A stretch of DNA of 64,000 bases, from positions 1 through 64,000 of the forward strand of contig NZ_SDDX01000014.1 in the NCBI RefSeq assembly GCF_004115925.1, given 5' to 3'. The DNA is from Lelliottia nimipressuralis. GTDB lineage: Bacteria; Pseudomonadota; Gammaproteobacteria; Enterobacterales; Enterobacteriaceae. Positions 48,759 to 58,254 of the stretch are shown piece by piece (the first letter of the stretch is position 1; each line of letters starts with the position of its first letter). The notes beneath the pieces are model-generated. The model did no database searches. It was not told the DNA's origin and was given only the letters and a program-made list of their open reading frames with translations. A program made the position numbers and the translations under genes.

Positions 48759-49340
48759 ATGAATTTTCTCGCACACCTGCACCTCGCCCACCTCGCCGAC
48801 AGCTCACTTTCGGGCAATTTGCTGGCCGATTTTGTTCGCGGCAACCCGGCAGACGACTATTCCGAGGAGGTGGTGGAGGGTATTTTCATGCATCGTCGCA
48901 TCGATGTGTTGACCGATAACCTGCCGGAAGTGACAGAAGCGAAGGCGTGGTTTCGCCCCGAAACCCGCCGCGTGGCGCCGATTACGCTGGATGTGATGTG
49001 GGATCACTTTCTCTCGCGCCACTGGTCACAACTCTCACCCGAGCTGCCGCTGCCGGAATTTGTTCGCTATGCCCATTCGCAGGTGGCGCTCATTCTGCCG
49101 GACTCGCCGCCGCGCTTTGTCAATCTGAACGACTATCTGTGGTCCGAACGCTGGCTTGAGCGTTACAGCGAGATGGAATTTATTCAGCGCGTGCTTAACG
49201 GCATGGCAAGCCGCCGTCCGCGGCTGGATGCCCTACGCGACTCCTGGCAGGATCTGGACACCCATTACGACGCGCTGGAGGCCCGTTTCTGGCAGTTCTA
49301 TCCGCGCATGATGGCGCAGGCGAAAAACAAACAACTTTAA
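48759..49340 (+). CDS. acpH: Acyl carrier protein phosphodiesterase
   Basis: A 193-residue phosphodiesterase (formerly YajB) that removes 4'-phosphopantetheine from acyl carrier protein. It belongs to the HD-like ACP hydrolase family and begins [28 protein letters not shown], where His and Asp residues form the metal site. It is divergent from queA, as in E. coli. Genes beyond it differ from E. coli until malZ. Confidence 0.95.
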   Translation: MNFLAHLHLAHLADSSLSGNLLADFVRGNPADDYSEEVVEGIFMHRRIDVLTDNLPEVTEAKAWFRPETRRVAPITLDVMWDHFLSRHWSQLSPELPLPEFVRYAHSQVALILPDSPPRFVNLNDYLWSERWLERYSEMEFIQRVLNGMASRRPRLDALRDSWQDLDTHYDALEARFWQFYPRMMAQAKNKQL

Positions 49341-49391
49341 TAGAAGTGTGATTGATAGGTAAAAACTGGCTGAACGATTGTCAGCGCCTCT

Positions 49392-49420
49392 TTGTCTTAA
49401 TGCTGAACACTCTCTATACT
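49392..49420 (+). promoter_or_regulatory. Sigma-70 promoter of the peroxiredoxin gene
   Basis: TTGTCT (-35, 49392-49397) and TATACT (-10, 49415-49420) are spaced 17 bp. The -10 ends 47 bp before the start codon. No OxyR site was recognised by eye. Confidence 0.65.
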
Positions 49421-49467
49421 GGCCCGCGTTGCGTTCCAAATAACCTTAGTTACTACAGGAGAATCAC

Positions 49468-50070
49468 ATGGTTCTGGTCACTCGTCCGGCTCCGGATTTT
49501 ACAGCTGCAGCCGTTCTCGGCAACGGTGAAATCGTTGAAAACTTCAATTTCAAACAGCACACCAACGGTAAACCTACCGTTCTGTTCTTCTGGCCAATGG
49601 ACTTCACTTTCGTTTGCCCGTCTGAACTGATCGCATTCGACAAACGTTACGAAGAGTTCCAGAAACGTGGCGTTGAAGTTGTGGGTGTTTCCTTCGACTC
49701 CGAATTTGTACACAACGCATGGCGTAACACCCCTGTCGACAAAGGCGGCATCGGTGCAGTGAAATACGCAATGGTTGCGGACATCAAACGCGAAATCCAG
49801 CAGGCTTACGGTATCGAACATCCGGACGCTGGCGTTGCACTGCGCGGCTCCTTCCTGATCGACGCGAACGGCATCGTGCGTCACCAGGTAGTGAACGATC
49901 TGCCACTGGGTCGTAACATCGACGAAATGCTGCGTATGGTTGACGCGCTGCAGTTCCACGAAGAGCACGGCGAAGTGTGCCCGGCTCAGTGGGAAAAAGG
50001 TAAAGAAGGCATGAACGCGTCTCCAGACGGCGTGGCTAAATACCTGACTGAAAACGTCTCCAGCCTGTAA
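49468..50070 (+). CDS. Typical 2-Cys peroxiredoxin (AhpC/Tsa family)
   Basis: A 200-residue cytoplasmic peroxidase that reduces hydrogen peroxide and alkyl hydroperoxides. The peroxidatic Cys50 is in DFTFVCPSEL, and the resolving Cys171 is in GEVCPAQW, both by direct count. The C-terminus lacks the YF motif that makes eukaryotic forms sensitive to over-oxidation. It is distinct from AhpC of the ahpCF operon, and no ahpF is adjacent. Related enterics, including Salmonella, carry a homologue at this site between acpH and malZ; E. coli does not. TTACTACAGGAG precedes the ATG. Confidence 0.94.
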   Translation: MVLVTRPAPDFTAAAVLGNGEIVENFNFKQHTNGKPTVLFFWPMDFTFVCPSELIAFDKRYEEFQKRGVEVVGVSFDSEFVHNAWRNTPVDKGGIGAVKYAMVADIKREIQQAYGIEHPDAGVALRGSFLIDANGIVRHQVVNDLPLGRNIDEMLRMVDALQFHEEHGEVCPAQWEKGKEGMNASPDGVAKYLTENVSSL

Positions 50071-50088
50071 TCGGCACGGATGATAAAA

Positions 50089-50112
50089 AAGGCTCGCTTA
50101 GGCGAGCCTTTT
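50089..50112 (+). terminator. Intrinsic terminator of the peroxiredoxin gene
   Basis: AAGGCTCGC and GCGAGCCTT form a 9-bp stem with a TTAG loop followed by TTTTTG, 18 bp after the stop. Confidence 0.9.
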
Positions 50113-50131
50113 TGTTTTCTCTGAACCCTGC

Positions 50132-50159
50132 GCCGGGAGTGAGCTTCGCCCTACCCGGC
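50132..50159. repeat. REP-like palindrome
   Basis: GCCGGG and CCCGGC arms flank AGTGAGCTTCGCCCTA, a variant of the copies at 30318 and 36099. It lies between the convergent peroxiredoxin and amidohydrolase genes. Confidence 0.65.
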
Positions 50160-50171
50160 CTCATCATCAGG

Positions 50172-52040
50172 TTAAAACGCGAAACACGAGCAGCCCAGTA
50201 CGCCCCAGAATGCCTGGTCATCCGATACCGGAATACCCGACTGGCGTGCAATACCGTGCTGGTGCCCATGCACTCCGCAACTGCCGATGCACTGATGCAT
50301 CTGCACAACGGCTCCAACATTTGAGGCCACTGGCGGCGCTGAGCGGTAATGCCCCGGCACTTTCACCACTGGCGACCACTCCGGCAGAACCGGGATCGGC
50401 GGCGGCGACAGCGGACTAAACTGTCCGGCGGCATACACCACTTTGCCGTCCACTACCGTCAGCACCGATTCGATGCCTTTGATCTCCTCTTCCGGCACGC
50501 TGAAGTAGTCTTTCGACAGCACCACCAGATCCGCAAGCTGCCCTGCCACGATGCGGCCTTTCTTGCCCTGCTCGCTGGAGAACCACGCGCTGCCTGCCGT
50601 CCACAATTCCAGCGCGATATCACGCGGCAGACGGTTGCTATCGTCATACATCGACAGCCCGCCCACGGTGCGACCGGAGACCAGCCAGTACAGCGCCGTC
50701 CACGGGTTATAGCTCGCCACACGGGTGGCGTCGGTGCCTAAGCCCACGGGCACGTCCAGCTCCAGCATTTTCGCGACCGGCGGCGTGTGTTTCACCGCCT
50801 CTTTGCCGTAACGATCGACAAAATACTCGCCCTGGAACGCCATGCGATGCTGCACCGCAATCCCGCCGCCCAGCGCTTTTACGCGCTCAATGTTACGCTC
50901 AGTGATGGTTTCCGCGTGATCGAAGAACCAGTGCAGGCCGTTAAACGGTATGTCGCGGTTCACCTTTTCGAACACGTCCAGCATCCGGCTGATAGATTCG
51001 TCATAGGTGGCGTGAAGACGGAAAGGCCAGCGCTGCTCTACCAGATGACGCACCACGCGCTCCAGCTCGTCTTCCATCCCCTCAGGCAGATCCGGGCGCG
51101 GCTGCAGGAAATCTTCGAAGTCCGCCGCCGAGAAGACCAGCATTTCCCCCGCTCCGTTGGCGCGATAGAAATCGGTGCCTTGTCCCGGTTTGAGCATATC
51201 GGTCCAGCGTTCGAAATCTTCCAGCTCCTGCTTTGGCCGCTGGGTAAAGAGGTTATAGGCGATGCGAATCGTCATCTGCTCTTTGGCGTGCAGCTCTTCG
51301 ATGATTTCGTAATCTTCCGGGTAATTCTGGAAGCCGCCACCCGCATCAATCGCGCTGGTTAACCCTAAGCGGTTAAGCTCACGCATAAACTGGCGCGTCG
51401 AGTTCACCTGCTGTTCCAGCGGCAGTTTTGGCCCTTTCGCTAGCGTGGAATAGAGGATCATCGCGTTCGGTTTGGCGATCAGCATCCCGGTGGGGTTGCC
51501 GTTATTATCACGGACGATTTCACCACCCGGCGGGTTTGGCGTCTCTTTGGTGTAGCCGACAGCTTTCAGCGCCGCGCGATTCAGCAGCGCACGATCGTAG
51601 AGATGCAGCACAAACACCGGTGTGTCCGGCGCCGCGTCGTTCAGCTCCTGGATCGTCGGCATTCGCCGTTCGGCAAACTGAAATTCGCTCCAGCCGCCCA
51701 CTACGCGCACCCACTGTGGCGTCGGGGTGCGATCGGCCTGCTCTTTCAGCATCCGCAGGGCATCGGCCAGCGACGGCACGCCTTCCCAGCGCAGCTCAAG
51801 GTTGTAGTTCAGCCCGCCGCGAATCAGGTGCAGGTGCGAATCGTTGAGACCGGGGATCACCGTGCTCCCTTTCAGATCAACTATTTGCGTCCCTTCGGTG
51901 GCGTAACTCATCACCCGGTCGTGGTTGCCGGTGGCGAGGATCTTGCCGTTGGCAATGGCCACCGCCTCAGCGAGCGGATTTTCACGATCAAGGGTGTGGA
52001 TCTGACCTTTGGTTAAGATCAGTGTGGCAGTTTGAGACAT
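50172..52040 (-). CDS. YtcJ-like amidohydrolase with Cys/His-rich C-terminal tail
   Basis: A 622-residue member of the amidohydrolase_3 (YtcJ-like) group. Metal-site features are NDSHLHL near residue 69, HATYDES in the middle of the barrel, the region HWFFDHAE and the late GTDATRVASYNP. The composite beta-sandwich is completed by GQLADLVVLSKDYFS and VVDGKVVYAAG. The last 42 residues (about 581-622) add two CxxxC/CxC cysteine pairs around HGHQH, not part of the catalytic core. No signal peptide is seen, so it is probably cytoplasmic. The substrate is unknown. It lies 21 bp after the ABM protein and is last in a three-gene operon. Confidence 0.85.
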   Translation of the reverse strand: MSQTATLILTKGQIHTLDRENPLAEAVAIANGKILATGNHDRVMSYATEGTQIVDLKGSTVIPGLNDSHLHLIRGGLNYNLELRWEGVPSLADALRMLKEQADRTPTPQWVRVVGGWSEFQFAERRMPTIQELNDAAPDTPVFVLHLYDRALLNRAALKAVGYTKETPNPPGGEIVRDNNGNPTGMLIAKPNAMILYSTLAKGPKLPLEQQVNSTRQFMRELNRLGLTSAIDAGGGFQNYPEDYEIIEELHAKEQMTIRIAYNLFTQRPKQELEDFERWTDMLKPGQGTDFYRANGAGEMLVFSAADFEDFLQPRPDLPEGMEDELERVVRHLVEQRWPFRLHATYDESISRMLDVFEKVNRDIPFNGLHWFFDHAETITERNIERVKALGGGIAVQHRMAFQGEYFVDRYGKEAVKHTPPVAKMLELDVPVGLGTDATRVASYNPWTALYWLVSGRTVGGLSMYDDSNRLPRDIALELWTAGSAWFSSEQGKKGRIVAGQLADLVVLSKDYFSVPEEEIKGIESVLTVVDGKVVYAAGQFSPLSPPPIPVLPEWSPVVKVPGHYRSAPPVASNVGAVVQMHQCIGSCGVHGHQHGIARQSGIPVSDDQAFWGVLGCSCFAF

Positions 52041-52061
52041 AACGTACTCCTTTGAGCCGAA

Positions 52062-52607
52062 TCAGGCTTTTTTCAGCCATCCGGCGAACAGGCGGGTCAC
52101 GATGGGCATCCACAACCAGACCACCAGCGCGACCACACAAGCATCGTTAAGCAAATGCAGGAATAAAGACCCTTTCAGGCCTGGAAGCAGCGCGCCGGTC
52201 AGTTGCGGTACGACGAGCGTGCTGGGGAAAATCACCATCAGCGTCATCAGAAACTGTTTCCACTGTTTCGGCTTGCGCACATGCGTCTCCGGCGGCGTAA
52301 ACCAGAACGCGGCCTCGGTGCGCACTTCCGTTTTGTCCCCTTCGGCCAGCAGCGGTTCAATCTCTTTGACCAGCACTGAACGGGTATCGGACTGCGTCCA
52401 GGCATAGAGGTGTTCGAGGGTGTCGAAGCGGATAATGACCGTCCACAGATCTTGCCCTTCCGTCGGGCGAATCACGTTCGCGCCGAGGTGTCCGGGAAAT
52501 TCTGCGGCCACGGGCATGATTTTGCCCAGCCACTGTTCGTATCGCGCCGCCTGTCCGGCCAGCAGGGTATGGGTGATCACCAGCGTCACATGTGAATTTT
52601 GCGCCAT
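52062..52607 (-). CDS. ABM-domain protein with C-terminal membrane segments
   Basis: A 181-residue protein. Residues about 5-95 have the ferredoxin-like antibiotic-biosynthesis-monooxygenase fold (HVTLVITHTLLAGQAARYEQWLGKIMPVAAEFPGHLGANVIRP; LWTVIIRFDTLEHLYAWTQSD). The remainder contains two membrane helices (FLMTLMVIFPSTLVVPQLTGALL and LFLHLLNDACVVALVVWLWMPIV). I chose the ATG at 52607; a TTG 12 codons upstream in the frame falls in a hairpin. ABM domains in such contexts range from true heme- or cofactor-free oxygenases to binding modules, so the activity is open. It is the middle gene of the operon with a YcaC-like hydrolase and an amidohydrolase. Confidence 0.75.
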   Translation of the reverse strand: MAQNSHVTLVITHTLLAGQAARYEQWLGKIMPVAAEFPGHLGANVIRPTEGQDLWTVIIRFDTLEHLYAWTQSDTRSVLVKEIEPLLAEGDKTEVRTEAAFWFTPPETHVRKPKQWKQFLMTLMVIFPSTLVVPQLTGALLPGLKGSLFLHLLNDACVVALVVWLWMPIVTRLFAGWLKKA

Positions 52608-52631
52608 GAGAGTATCCAGGTCTGATGAAAA

Positions 52632-52653
52632 TGGCGGGTTCAATCAACCCGCC
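52632..52653. terminator. Hairpin between YcaC-like and ABM genes
   Basis: GGCGGGTT pairs with AACCCGCC around a short loop in the 54-bp gap between the two genes. No T-run follows on the minus strand, so it more likely shapes processing or read-through than full termination. Confidence 0.45.
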
Positions 52654-52661
52654 GGAGGGAT

Positions 52662-53303
52662 TTACGCTTTACGCTCAGGCGCGCCGTGAACCAGGGTATA
52701 GGCATAATCGACGCCCATCCCGTACGCTCCGCTGTGCTCACGCACCAGATCCATTACCGCGTCGTAAGTCTCTTTGCGAGACCAGTCGCGCTGGTACTCC
52801 AGCAGTACCTGCTGCCAGGTCACAGGAACGGCACCGGCCTGCACCATACGGTCGATAGCACGCTCATGAGCATCGACGGAAGTGCCGCCCGAGGTATCAG
52901 TTACCACATAGACTTCGAAACCCTCATCCAGCGCCATCAGCGCCGGGAAGGTAAGGCACACTTCGGTCCAGAGGGCCGAGATGATGAGTTTTTTGCGGCC
53001 CGTTGCTTTGACTGCCGCAACAAACGCATCATCTTCCCAGGAGTTCATCGAGGTGCGTTCAATTGGTTTCACATCCGGGTGAACAGCCAGTAATTCCGGC
53101 CAGATATAACCGCTAAAACTTTTAGTTTCGACCGAGGTGTAGATAACCGGCACATCAAATATTTTGCCCGCTTTCGCCAGTGCAACCGTATTATTCTTAA
53201 GGAGTTGGCGGTCAATATTCGCCACACCAAACGACATTTGCGGCTGGTGATCAATAAAAATAAGCGTGGAATTTGATGGGTCAATCAGTTCGCGGATAGA
53301 CAT
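52662..53303 (-). CDS. YcaC-like cysteine hydrolase (isochorismatase fold)
   Basis: A 213-residue protein of the isochorismatase-like cysteine hydrolase group, closest in pattern to YcaC. The catalytic Asp is Asp18 in FIDHQPQM and the nucleophile is Cys116 in SALWTEVCLTFPAL, both by direct count; the basic residue is in the IERTSMNSWED region. Substrates of this group include amides and isochorismate, but that of YcaC-type proteins is unknown. It is the first gene of the operon and has about 200 bp of A+T-rich DNA upstream with a TATACT -10 at 53386-53391. A neighbouring amidohydrolase suggests an amide-directed pathway. Confidence 0.85.
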   Translation of the reverse strand: MSIRELIDPSNSTLIFIDHQPQMSFGVANIDRQLLKNNTVALAKAGKIFDVPVIYTSVETKSFSGYIWPELLAVHPDVKPIERTSMNSWEDDAFVAAVKATGRKKLIISALWTEVCLTFPALMALDEGFEVYVVTDTSGGTSVDAHERAIDRMVQAGAVPVTWQQVLLEYQRDWSRKETYDAVMDLVREHSGAYGMGVDYAYTLVHGAPERKA

Positions 53304-53465
53304 AAATGTACCTTTTAATCAATACGTTAAAAGAAAACTAAATGTGTGCGATATGTGGTCGGGCCCTGACTGATAAAGCAAATTGAGTATAGCGAGAATT
53401 GATTGACGTGATATTAAAGATATTTGTCCGCTCTGTTTAATTTAACCGAACGACTTTGGGGAATA

Positions 53466-53498
53466 TTCTGCAACGGGCAACGTATGCCCGTTGCAGAA
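53466..53498 (-). terminator. Long hairpin downstream of malZ
   Basis: A perfect 14-bp stem (core TGCAACGGGCA with its complement) closes a 5-nt loop, 5 bp beyond the malZ stop. The 3' side on the minus strand is A/T-rich but without a strict T-run. Confidence 0.65.
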
Positions 53499-53503
53499 AG
53501 GGG

Positions 53504-55321
53504 CTAATTACCGAACCAGACCGTGGCAGAAATGGCAGGCAGAGACAGCACGCCCTCCTGGATATCTCCTTTGCCCTCTTTAAGTTGCCAGGTCTGGAGA
53601 TTGAGCAACGGAGAGTCGTCCAGCACCACTTCACAGGCCTCCCCGCGGTTAATCGCCACCAGCACGCGCTGCTGGTTATAGACGCGGGCAAACACCACCA
53701 CGTTGTCGTGGGCATAGACCACCTGACAGCCGCCGTAGCGCAGCGCCTGACTGTGTTTACGCAGTTTCGCCAGCCGCTGATAGAGTGCCAGCAGGTTTTT
53801 GTCCTGTTTCTCACTCTCCCACGGGAAGGTTTTGCGGCAGAACGGATCGTTGTTGCCATCCAGCCCCACTTCATCGCCGTAGTAGATGCACGGCACTCCC
53901 GGCCAGGTAAAGAGCCAGGTGACCGCCAGCGGCAGGCGCGCCACATCTTTACCTAACAGCGATTTAAAGCGCGCGGTATCGTGGCTGTCGAGCTGATTGA
54001 ACATCCGCAGCTGCTGCTGATGGGACAAGCTTGCGCGATAGTTATTCATCCACGCCATGCAGGTCTGGGCATCGATGTGCTGCGGATCGTAAGAGATATC
54101 GGTATTGGCGAGGAATCCCCATACCGGGAAGGTAAATCCGCGGTAGTTCATCGCCGCGTCTTCCGCATCGGCCTGTAGCCACTGGCGCGCATCGCCAAAA
54201 TGCTCGCCAAACACAAAAGCTTCAGGCTGCGCGGCCTTGGCCGCCTGGGTAATGCCGGTTACGTGCTGAAGATTGTTCCTCGCGCCGCCCGCTTCACCAA
54301 GCATATGCACCACGTCCAGACGCCAGCCGTCCATGTTCCACGGCGCTTTCAGCCAGTGGCGCACGATGCTGTCTTCGCCGCCGTAGATTTCGTCAACCAG
54401 CGTCGGGGACTGAAAATCGAGTTTCGGCAGGCTCGGATAGCCCAGCCAGTCGAGCGCTCGCCCCTCTTCGTTAAAACTGTACCAGTCGCGCTGGGCAGAT
54501 TCCGGATTGTGACAGGCGCCGCCCGTGGCGCGATTGTGGCGGTCAAACCAGGCGTGGGAATCCCCGCTGTGGTTAAACACGCCGTCGAGAATCAGGCGCA
54601 TCCCTTCACGGTGCGTGTTCTCCCGCAGGCGCAGCAGCGCCTCGTCGCCGCCAAACTGCTCGTCGACGTGGCGATAATCTTCCGTATCGTATTTATGCAC
54701 GCTCGGGGCTTTAAACACCGGATTGAGGTATAGCGCCGTTACCCCCAGTTTTTTCAGGTACGGCAGTTTTTCACTGATCCCGTCCAGATCGCCGCCGTAA
54801 AACGTCGATCCGCCGGCCTGCGCCGTCAGCGGTTCATCCCAGGTTTTACGGATAATGTCGTGGCCCGCCGCATGGTGGAAATAGACCTGATCCTGATCGG
54901 CCGTGCGCTGCTGGCTGCGGGCAAAGCGGTCAGGGAAGATCTGGTAGAAGACCTGGTCGTACACCCACTGCGGGCCGTTGTCCGGGTAATCGACGGCAAA
55001 CTGCTCCAGCCGTGCGGGTGGGAAACGGCTAAAGCCCTGCGGGGTGAACCACAGCTGGCGGTTGTTCCACAGCAGCTTAAAGCTGTAGCGACGGCGCGGC
55101 TGGCCCTGGGACAGATCAATGGTGGCTCGCCAGGCGGTGACGCCCGGCTGCGGCTGCGTGCGCTGTTTATGCATAGTCAGCGCCGTCTCTTCGTTATCCA
55201 CTTCGGCGCGCAGCATGACGCGCTCCGGCTGATTTTCTCCCGTCAGCCACAGCGTAATCACTAAGTTGTCTTTGTTTTGCTTAACAAATGGGGCAACCGG
55301 AAGGTGCCAGGCGTTCAACAT
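53504..55321 (-). CDS. malZ: Maltodextrin glucosidase MalZ
   Basis: A 605-residue GH13 cytoplasmic glucosidase that removes glucose from the reducing end of maltodextrins. A carbohydrate-binding-like N-terminal domain (about 1-115) precedes the barrel. GH13 regions read [17 protein letters not shown] (nucleophile Asp), GEHFG (acid/base Glu) and [11 protein letters not shown]. The start [12 protein letters not shown] matches E. coli, and an upstream 13-codon in-frame extension was excluded. Two MalT-type boxes lie upstream, in line with membership of the maltose regulon. Confidence 0.97.
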   Translation of the reverse strand: MLNAWHLPVAPFVKQNKDNLVITLWLTGENQPERVMLRAEVDNEETALTMHKQRTQPQPGVTAWRATIDLSQGQPRRRYSFKLLWNNRQLWFTPQGFSRFPPARLEQFAVDYPDNGPQWVYDQVFYQIFPDRFARSQQRTADQDQVYFHHAAGHDIIRKTWDEPLTAQAGGSTFYGGDLDGISEKLPYLKKLGVTALYLNPVFKAPSVHKYDTEDYRHVDEQFGGDEALLRLRENTHREGMRLILDGVFNHSGDSHAWFDRHNRATGGACHNPESAQRDWYSFNEEGRALDWLGYPSLPKLDFQSPTLVDEIYGGEDSIVRHWLKAPWNMDGWRLDVVHMLGEAGGARNNLQHVTGITQAAKAAQPEAFVFGEHFGDARQWLQADAEDAAMNYRGFTFPVWGFLANTDISYDPQHIDAQTCMAWMNNYRASLSHQQQLRMFNQLDSHDTARFKSLLGKDVARLPLAVTWLFTWPGVPCIYYGDEVGLDGNNDPFCRKTFPWESEKQDKNLLALYQRLAKLRKHSQALRYGGCQVVYAHDNVVVFARVYNQQRVLVAINRGEACEVVLDDSPLLNLQTWQLKEGKGDIQEGVLSLPAISATVWFGN

Positions 55322-55399
55322 CACGTATCCCCTTTGATGAAATTGAGGCCACCTTGCCACAGCGTAGTGGAGGATAACTCATCATGAAAAGGTTTATTG

Positions 55400-55422
55400 G
55401 GGGAGGAGGTGGAGGGAGGAGG
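55400..55422. promoter_or_regulatory. Tandem MalT boxes upstream of malZ
   Basis: GGGGAGGAGG (55400-55409) is an exact match to the MalT box GGGGA(T/G)GAGG, and AGGGAGGAGG (55413-55422) follows in direct repeat after 3 bp with one mismatch. They lie 79-101 bp upstream of the malZ ATG. Confidence 0.7.
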
Positions 55423-55446
55423 CGTTTTACCGCGAAAAGCGTGCTT

Positions 55447-55472
55447 GCCGGGTAAGCAGAGCGCCACCCGGC
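55447..55472. repeat. REP-like palindrome after proY
   Basis: GCCGGGTA and ACCCGGC arms flank AGCAGAGCGCC, 10 bp beyond the proY stop. It is a family member of the copies at 30318, 36099 and 50132. Confidence 0.6.
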
Positions 55473-55482
55473 ATTTTTTACG

Positions 55483-56856
55483 TTACTGCGCTTCGGCCAG
55501 CTGGCGCTCGCGGCGGCGTTTAAACGCCCATCCCACCAGCAGCAGAACAATCCACGCAAAGCCCACGTACAGGGAGATACGGGTGTCCGGGTGATAGCCA
55601 ATCAGCCCGATGATAAAGACCAGGAAAATCAGGCCAACGACCGTGGTCGCGACGCCGCCCGGCACTTTAAATTTCAGCGCTTTCACCTCTTCCGGCGGCA
55701 GACGGCGGCGGAATGCAATCTGCGAAATCAGAATCATGATCCACACCCAGACCGTCGCAAAAGTCGCCAGAGACGCAATCACCAGGAAGACGTTTTCCGG
55801 CATGATGTAGTTCAGATAGACCGAGAGCAGCAGCGCGACAGTCATCACCATCACCGTGACCCACGGCGTGCCGCGACGAGAGGTTTTCGCAAACACTTTC
55901 GGCGCGTTGCCCTGCTCTACCATGCCGTGCAGCATACGCCCTACGCCGAAAACGTCGCTGTTAATGGCGGAGAACGACGCCGTGAGCACGACAAAGTTCA
56001 GGATACTGGCGGCAAACGCGATGCCCAGATGCTGGAAGGTCAGCACAAACGGGCTGCCGTTGGTCCCGACCTGATTCCATGGATAGATGGACATAATCAC
56101 AAACAGCGTGCCCACGTAGAACACCAGAATACGCATCGGTACGGAGTTGATAGCGCGCGGAATAGATTTCTCGGGATCTTTGGCCTCACCCGCGGTGATA
56201 CCGATGATTTCGATACCGCCATAGGCAAACATCACCATCTGCAGCGACATCACCATCCCCAGCCAGCCGTTGCTGAAGAACCCGCCGTTACTCCACAGGT
56301 TGTGGATGCCGGTCGGTTGCCCGCCGTTGCCAATACCCCAGATGATGATGCCAAAGCCCGCCACAATCATGATGATAATCGTCGCCACTTTGAAGAAGGA
56401 GAACCAGAACTCCAGCTCACCGAAGACCTTCACGCTCATCAGGTTGATGGCGCAGATGATCAGCACCACACTTAGCACCCAGATCCAGTGCGGCACCAGC
56501 GGGAACCAGACGCCCATATAGATGCCGAACGCCGTCACGTCGGCTATCGCCACGATCAGGATTTCGAAACAGTAGGTCCAGCCGGTAATGTAGCCCGCCA
56601 GCGGGCCGAGGTTTTCCTGGGCATAGCGCGAGAAAGAGCTGGCTGACGGATTGTGTACCGACATTTCACCCAGCGCGCGCATGATGATATAGGCCGCGAC
56701 GCCGCCGATAATGTACGCCAGCAGCACGCTGGGTCCGGCCATTTTGATGGCATCTGCCGAGCCATAAAAAAGGCCTGTCCCGATTGCCGAGCCAAGCGCC
56801 ATGAAACGAATGTGGCGGGTACTTAGCCCACGTTTGAGTTTGTTCGTGCTTTCCAT
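55483..56856 (-). CDS. proY: Amino-acid permease ProY (proline-specific type)
   Basis: A 457-residue twelve-helix APC-superfamily permease. The N-terminus [44 protein letters not shown] is the amino-acid permease signature, and [13 protein letters not shown] is the conserved helix 6 region. E. coli ProY is annotated as a cryptic proline transporter, but its substrate range is not firmly established. It lies downstream of brnQ on the same strand, with a strong terminator between, and its length equals E. coli ProY. Confidence 0.95.
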   Translation of the reverse strand: MESTNKLKRGLSTRHIRFMALGSAIGTGLFYGSADAIKMAGPSVLLAYIIGGVAAYIIMRALGEMSVHNPSASSFSRYAQENLGPLAGYITGWTYCFEILIVAIADVTAFGIYMGVWFPLVPHWIWVLSVVLIICAINLMSVKVFGELEFWFSFFKVATIIIMIVAGFGIIIWGIGNGGQPTGIHNLWSNGGFFSNGWLGMVMSLQMVMFAYGGIEIIGITAGEAKDPEKSIPRAINSVPMRILVFYVGTLFVIMSIYPWNQVGTNGSPFVLTFQHLGIAFAASILNFVVLTASFSAINSDVFGVGRMLHGMVEQGNAPKVFAKTSRRGTPWVTVMVMTVALLLSVYLNYIMPENVFLVIASLATFATVWVWIMILISQIAFRRRLPPEEVKALKFKVPGGVATTVVGLIFLVFIIGLIGYHPDTRISLYVGFAWIVLLLVGWAFKRRRERQLAEAQ

Positions 56857-56886
56857 TTAAATCTTGCCATTCAACTCGAAAAAAAC

Positions 56887-56917
56887 AAAAAACCACGGGG
56901 CCATAAGCCCCGTGGTT
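56887..56917. terminator. Intrinsic terminator of brnQ
   Basis: AACCACGGGGC and GCCCCGTGGTT form an 11-bp stem with a 5-nt loop. On the minus strand TTTTTTGTTTTT follows, 18 bp beyond the brnQ stop. Confidence 0.9.
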
Positions 56918-56934
56918 AAACAATTTGTCGTTGA

Positions 56935-58254
56935 TTAATGCGCGCTGGAAGTCACCTGACGCCCTGCTGCACGGTCCCAGATAATAGCCAGAACCAGTGC
57001 GACAACGGTCGGCATTAACCAGGCCAGGCCTTGCTCTGACAGCGGCAGACGCTGTGTCCAGGCTGGCAGGATCCCACCGAATGCGGATGCTTTAATCCCG
57101 TCAAGGATACCAAAAAGCAGGCTGATAAACATCGTTGGGGCAATAATTCGCGAGGAATTGTTCCACCAGGGACGGGTAAAGCTCAGCACCACCAGCACGA
57201 TACACGGCGGATAAATCGCGGTCAGCACAGGAATGGAGACCTGAATCAGGTGGCTCAGACCAAGGTTAGAAACCGCCATTGAGAAGCCACCAAGGATGAA
57301 CACCAGCGTGCGATAGGACAGCGGAATATACTGGGCGAAGAACTCGGCACAGGCGCAGGTCAGGCCAACAGCCGTCACCAGACAGGCCAGGAAAATCAGT
57401 ACCGCCAGCAGGAAGCTCCCCGCTCCGCCGAAGGTGTGCTGAACGTAGGCATGGAGGATCGCCGCGCCGTTCGCGTTTTGATCGACCAGCGTCGCGCTAT
57501 CAGAACCCAGACGGAACAGCGCCAGATACAGCAGCGTCAGACCGACGCCCGCCATCAGGCCAGCCCAGATGGTGTAGCGGGTCAGCAGACGCGCTTCGGT
57601 CACACCGCGAGAGCGCGCGGCGTTAACGATGACGATACCAAAGACCATCGCGCCCATGGTGTCCATGGTCAGATAGCCGTTCACAAAGCCGTTCGAGAAG
57701 GCCGCGGTTTTGTAGGCGTCCAGTGACTCGCTGATCGGGCCTGCTGGCCACATGATGGCCGCAACGGCCAGCACGATCAGCGCAAGAATTTTCATTGGCG
57801 CGAGGAAGTTACCCACGGTATCCAGCAGTTTGCCCGGATAGAGGGAGACCAGAATCACCAGCGCAAAGTAGACCAGGCTGTAAATCAGCAGCGGCAGCGC
57901 GCCGTCACCGGTCAGGGGAGCAATCCCCACTTCGAAGGAGACCGTTGCGGTACGCGGGGTCGCAAACAGTGGACCCACCGCCAGATAGCACACGGTTGCC
58001 AGCAGAACGCCCGCCACTTTACCGATCGGGGTGCTGAGGCTGTCCACGCCGCCGCCGACTTTCGCCAGCGCGATCACGGTCAGAACCGGAAGACCGACCG
58101 CAGTAATCAGGAAGCCAATCGCCGCTGTCCAGACGTGTTCACCCGCCTGCAGGCCAACCATAGGAGGAAAAATGATGTTACCTGCGCCGACGAACAGCGC
58201 AAAAGTCATAAAGCCCAGCGCGATGATGTCACGCGATTTTAAATGATGGGTCAT
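56935..58254 (-). CDS. brnQ: Branched-chain amino-acid transporter BrnQ (LIV-II)
   Basis: A 439-residue inner-membrane cation-coupled symporter for leucine, isoleucine and valine. Twelve hydrophobic segments can be followed. The start [34 protein letters not shown] is the LivCS-family N-terminus, with the cation-site helix GAGNIIFPP. The length and position after phoR match E. coli. It has its own long upstream region. Confidence 0.97.
   Translation of the reverse strand: MTHHLKSRDIIALGFMTFALFVGAGNIIFPPMVGLQAGEHVWTAAIGFLITAVGLPVLTVIALAKVGGGVDSLSTPIGKVAGVLLATVCYLAVGPLFATPRTATVSFEVGIAPLTGDGALPLLIYSLVYFALVILVSLYPGKLLDTVGNFLAPMKILALIVLAVAAIMWPAGPISESLDAYKTAAFSNGFVNGYLTMDTMGAMVFGIVIVNAARSRGVTEARLLTRYTIWAGLMAGVGLTLLYLALFRLGSDSATLVDQNANGAAILHAYVQHTFGGAGSFLLAVLIFLACLVTAVGLTCACAEFFAQYIPLSYRTLVFILGGFSMAVSNLGLSHLIQVSIPVLTAIYPPCIVLVVLSFTRPWWNNSSRIIAPTMFISLLFGILDGIKASAFGGILPAWTQRLPLSEQGLAWLMPTVVALVLAIIWDRAAGRQVTSSAH

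Noticed and set aside
55399-55422. Free-standing G-quadruplex element as the main explanation of the G-rich tract
   Set aside because: The tract resolves into two MalT boxes next to malZ, a known maltose-regulon gene. Quadruplex potential is kept only as a secondary remark.
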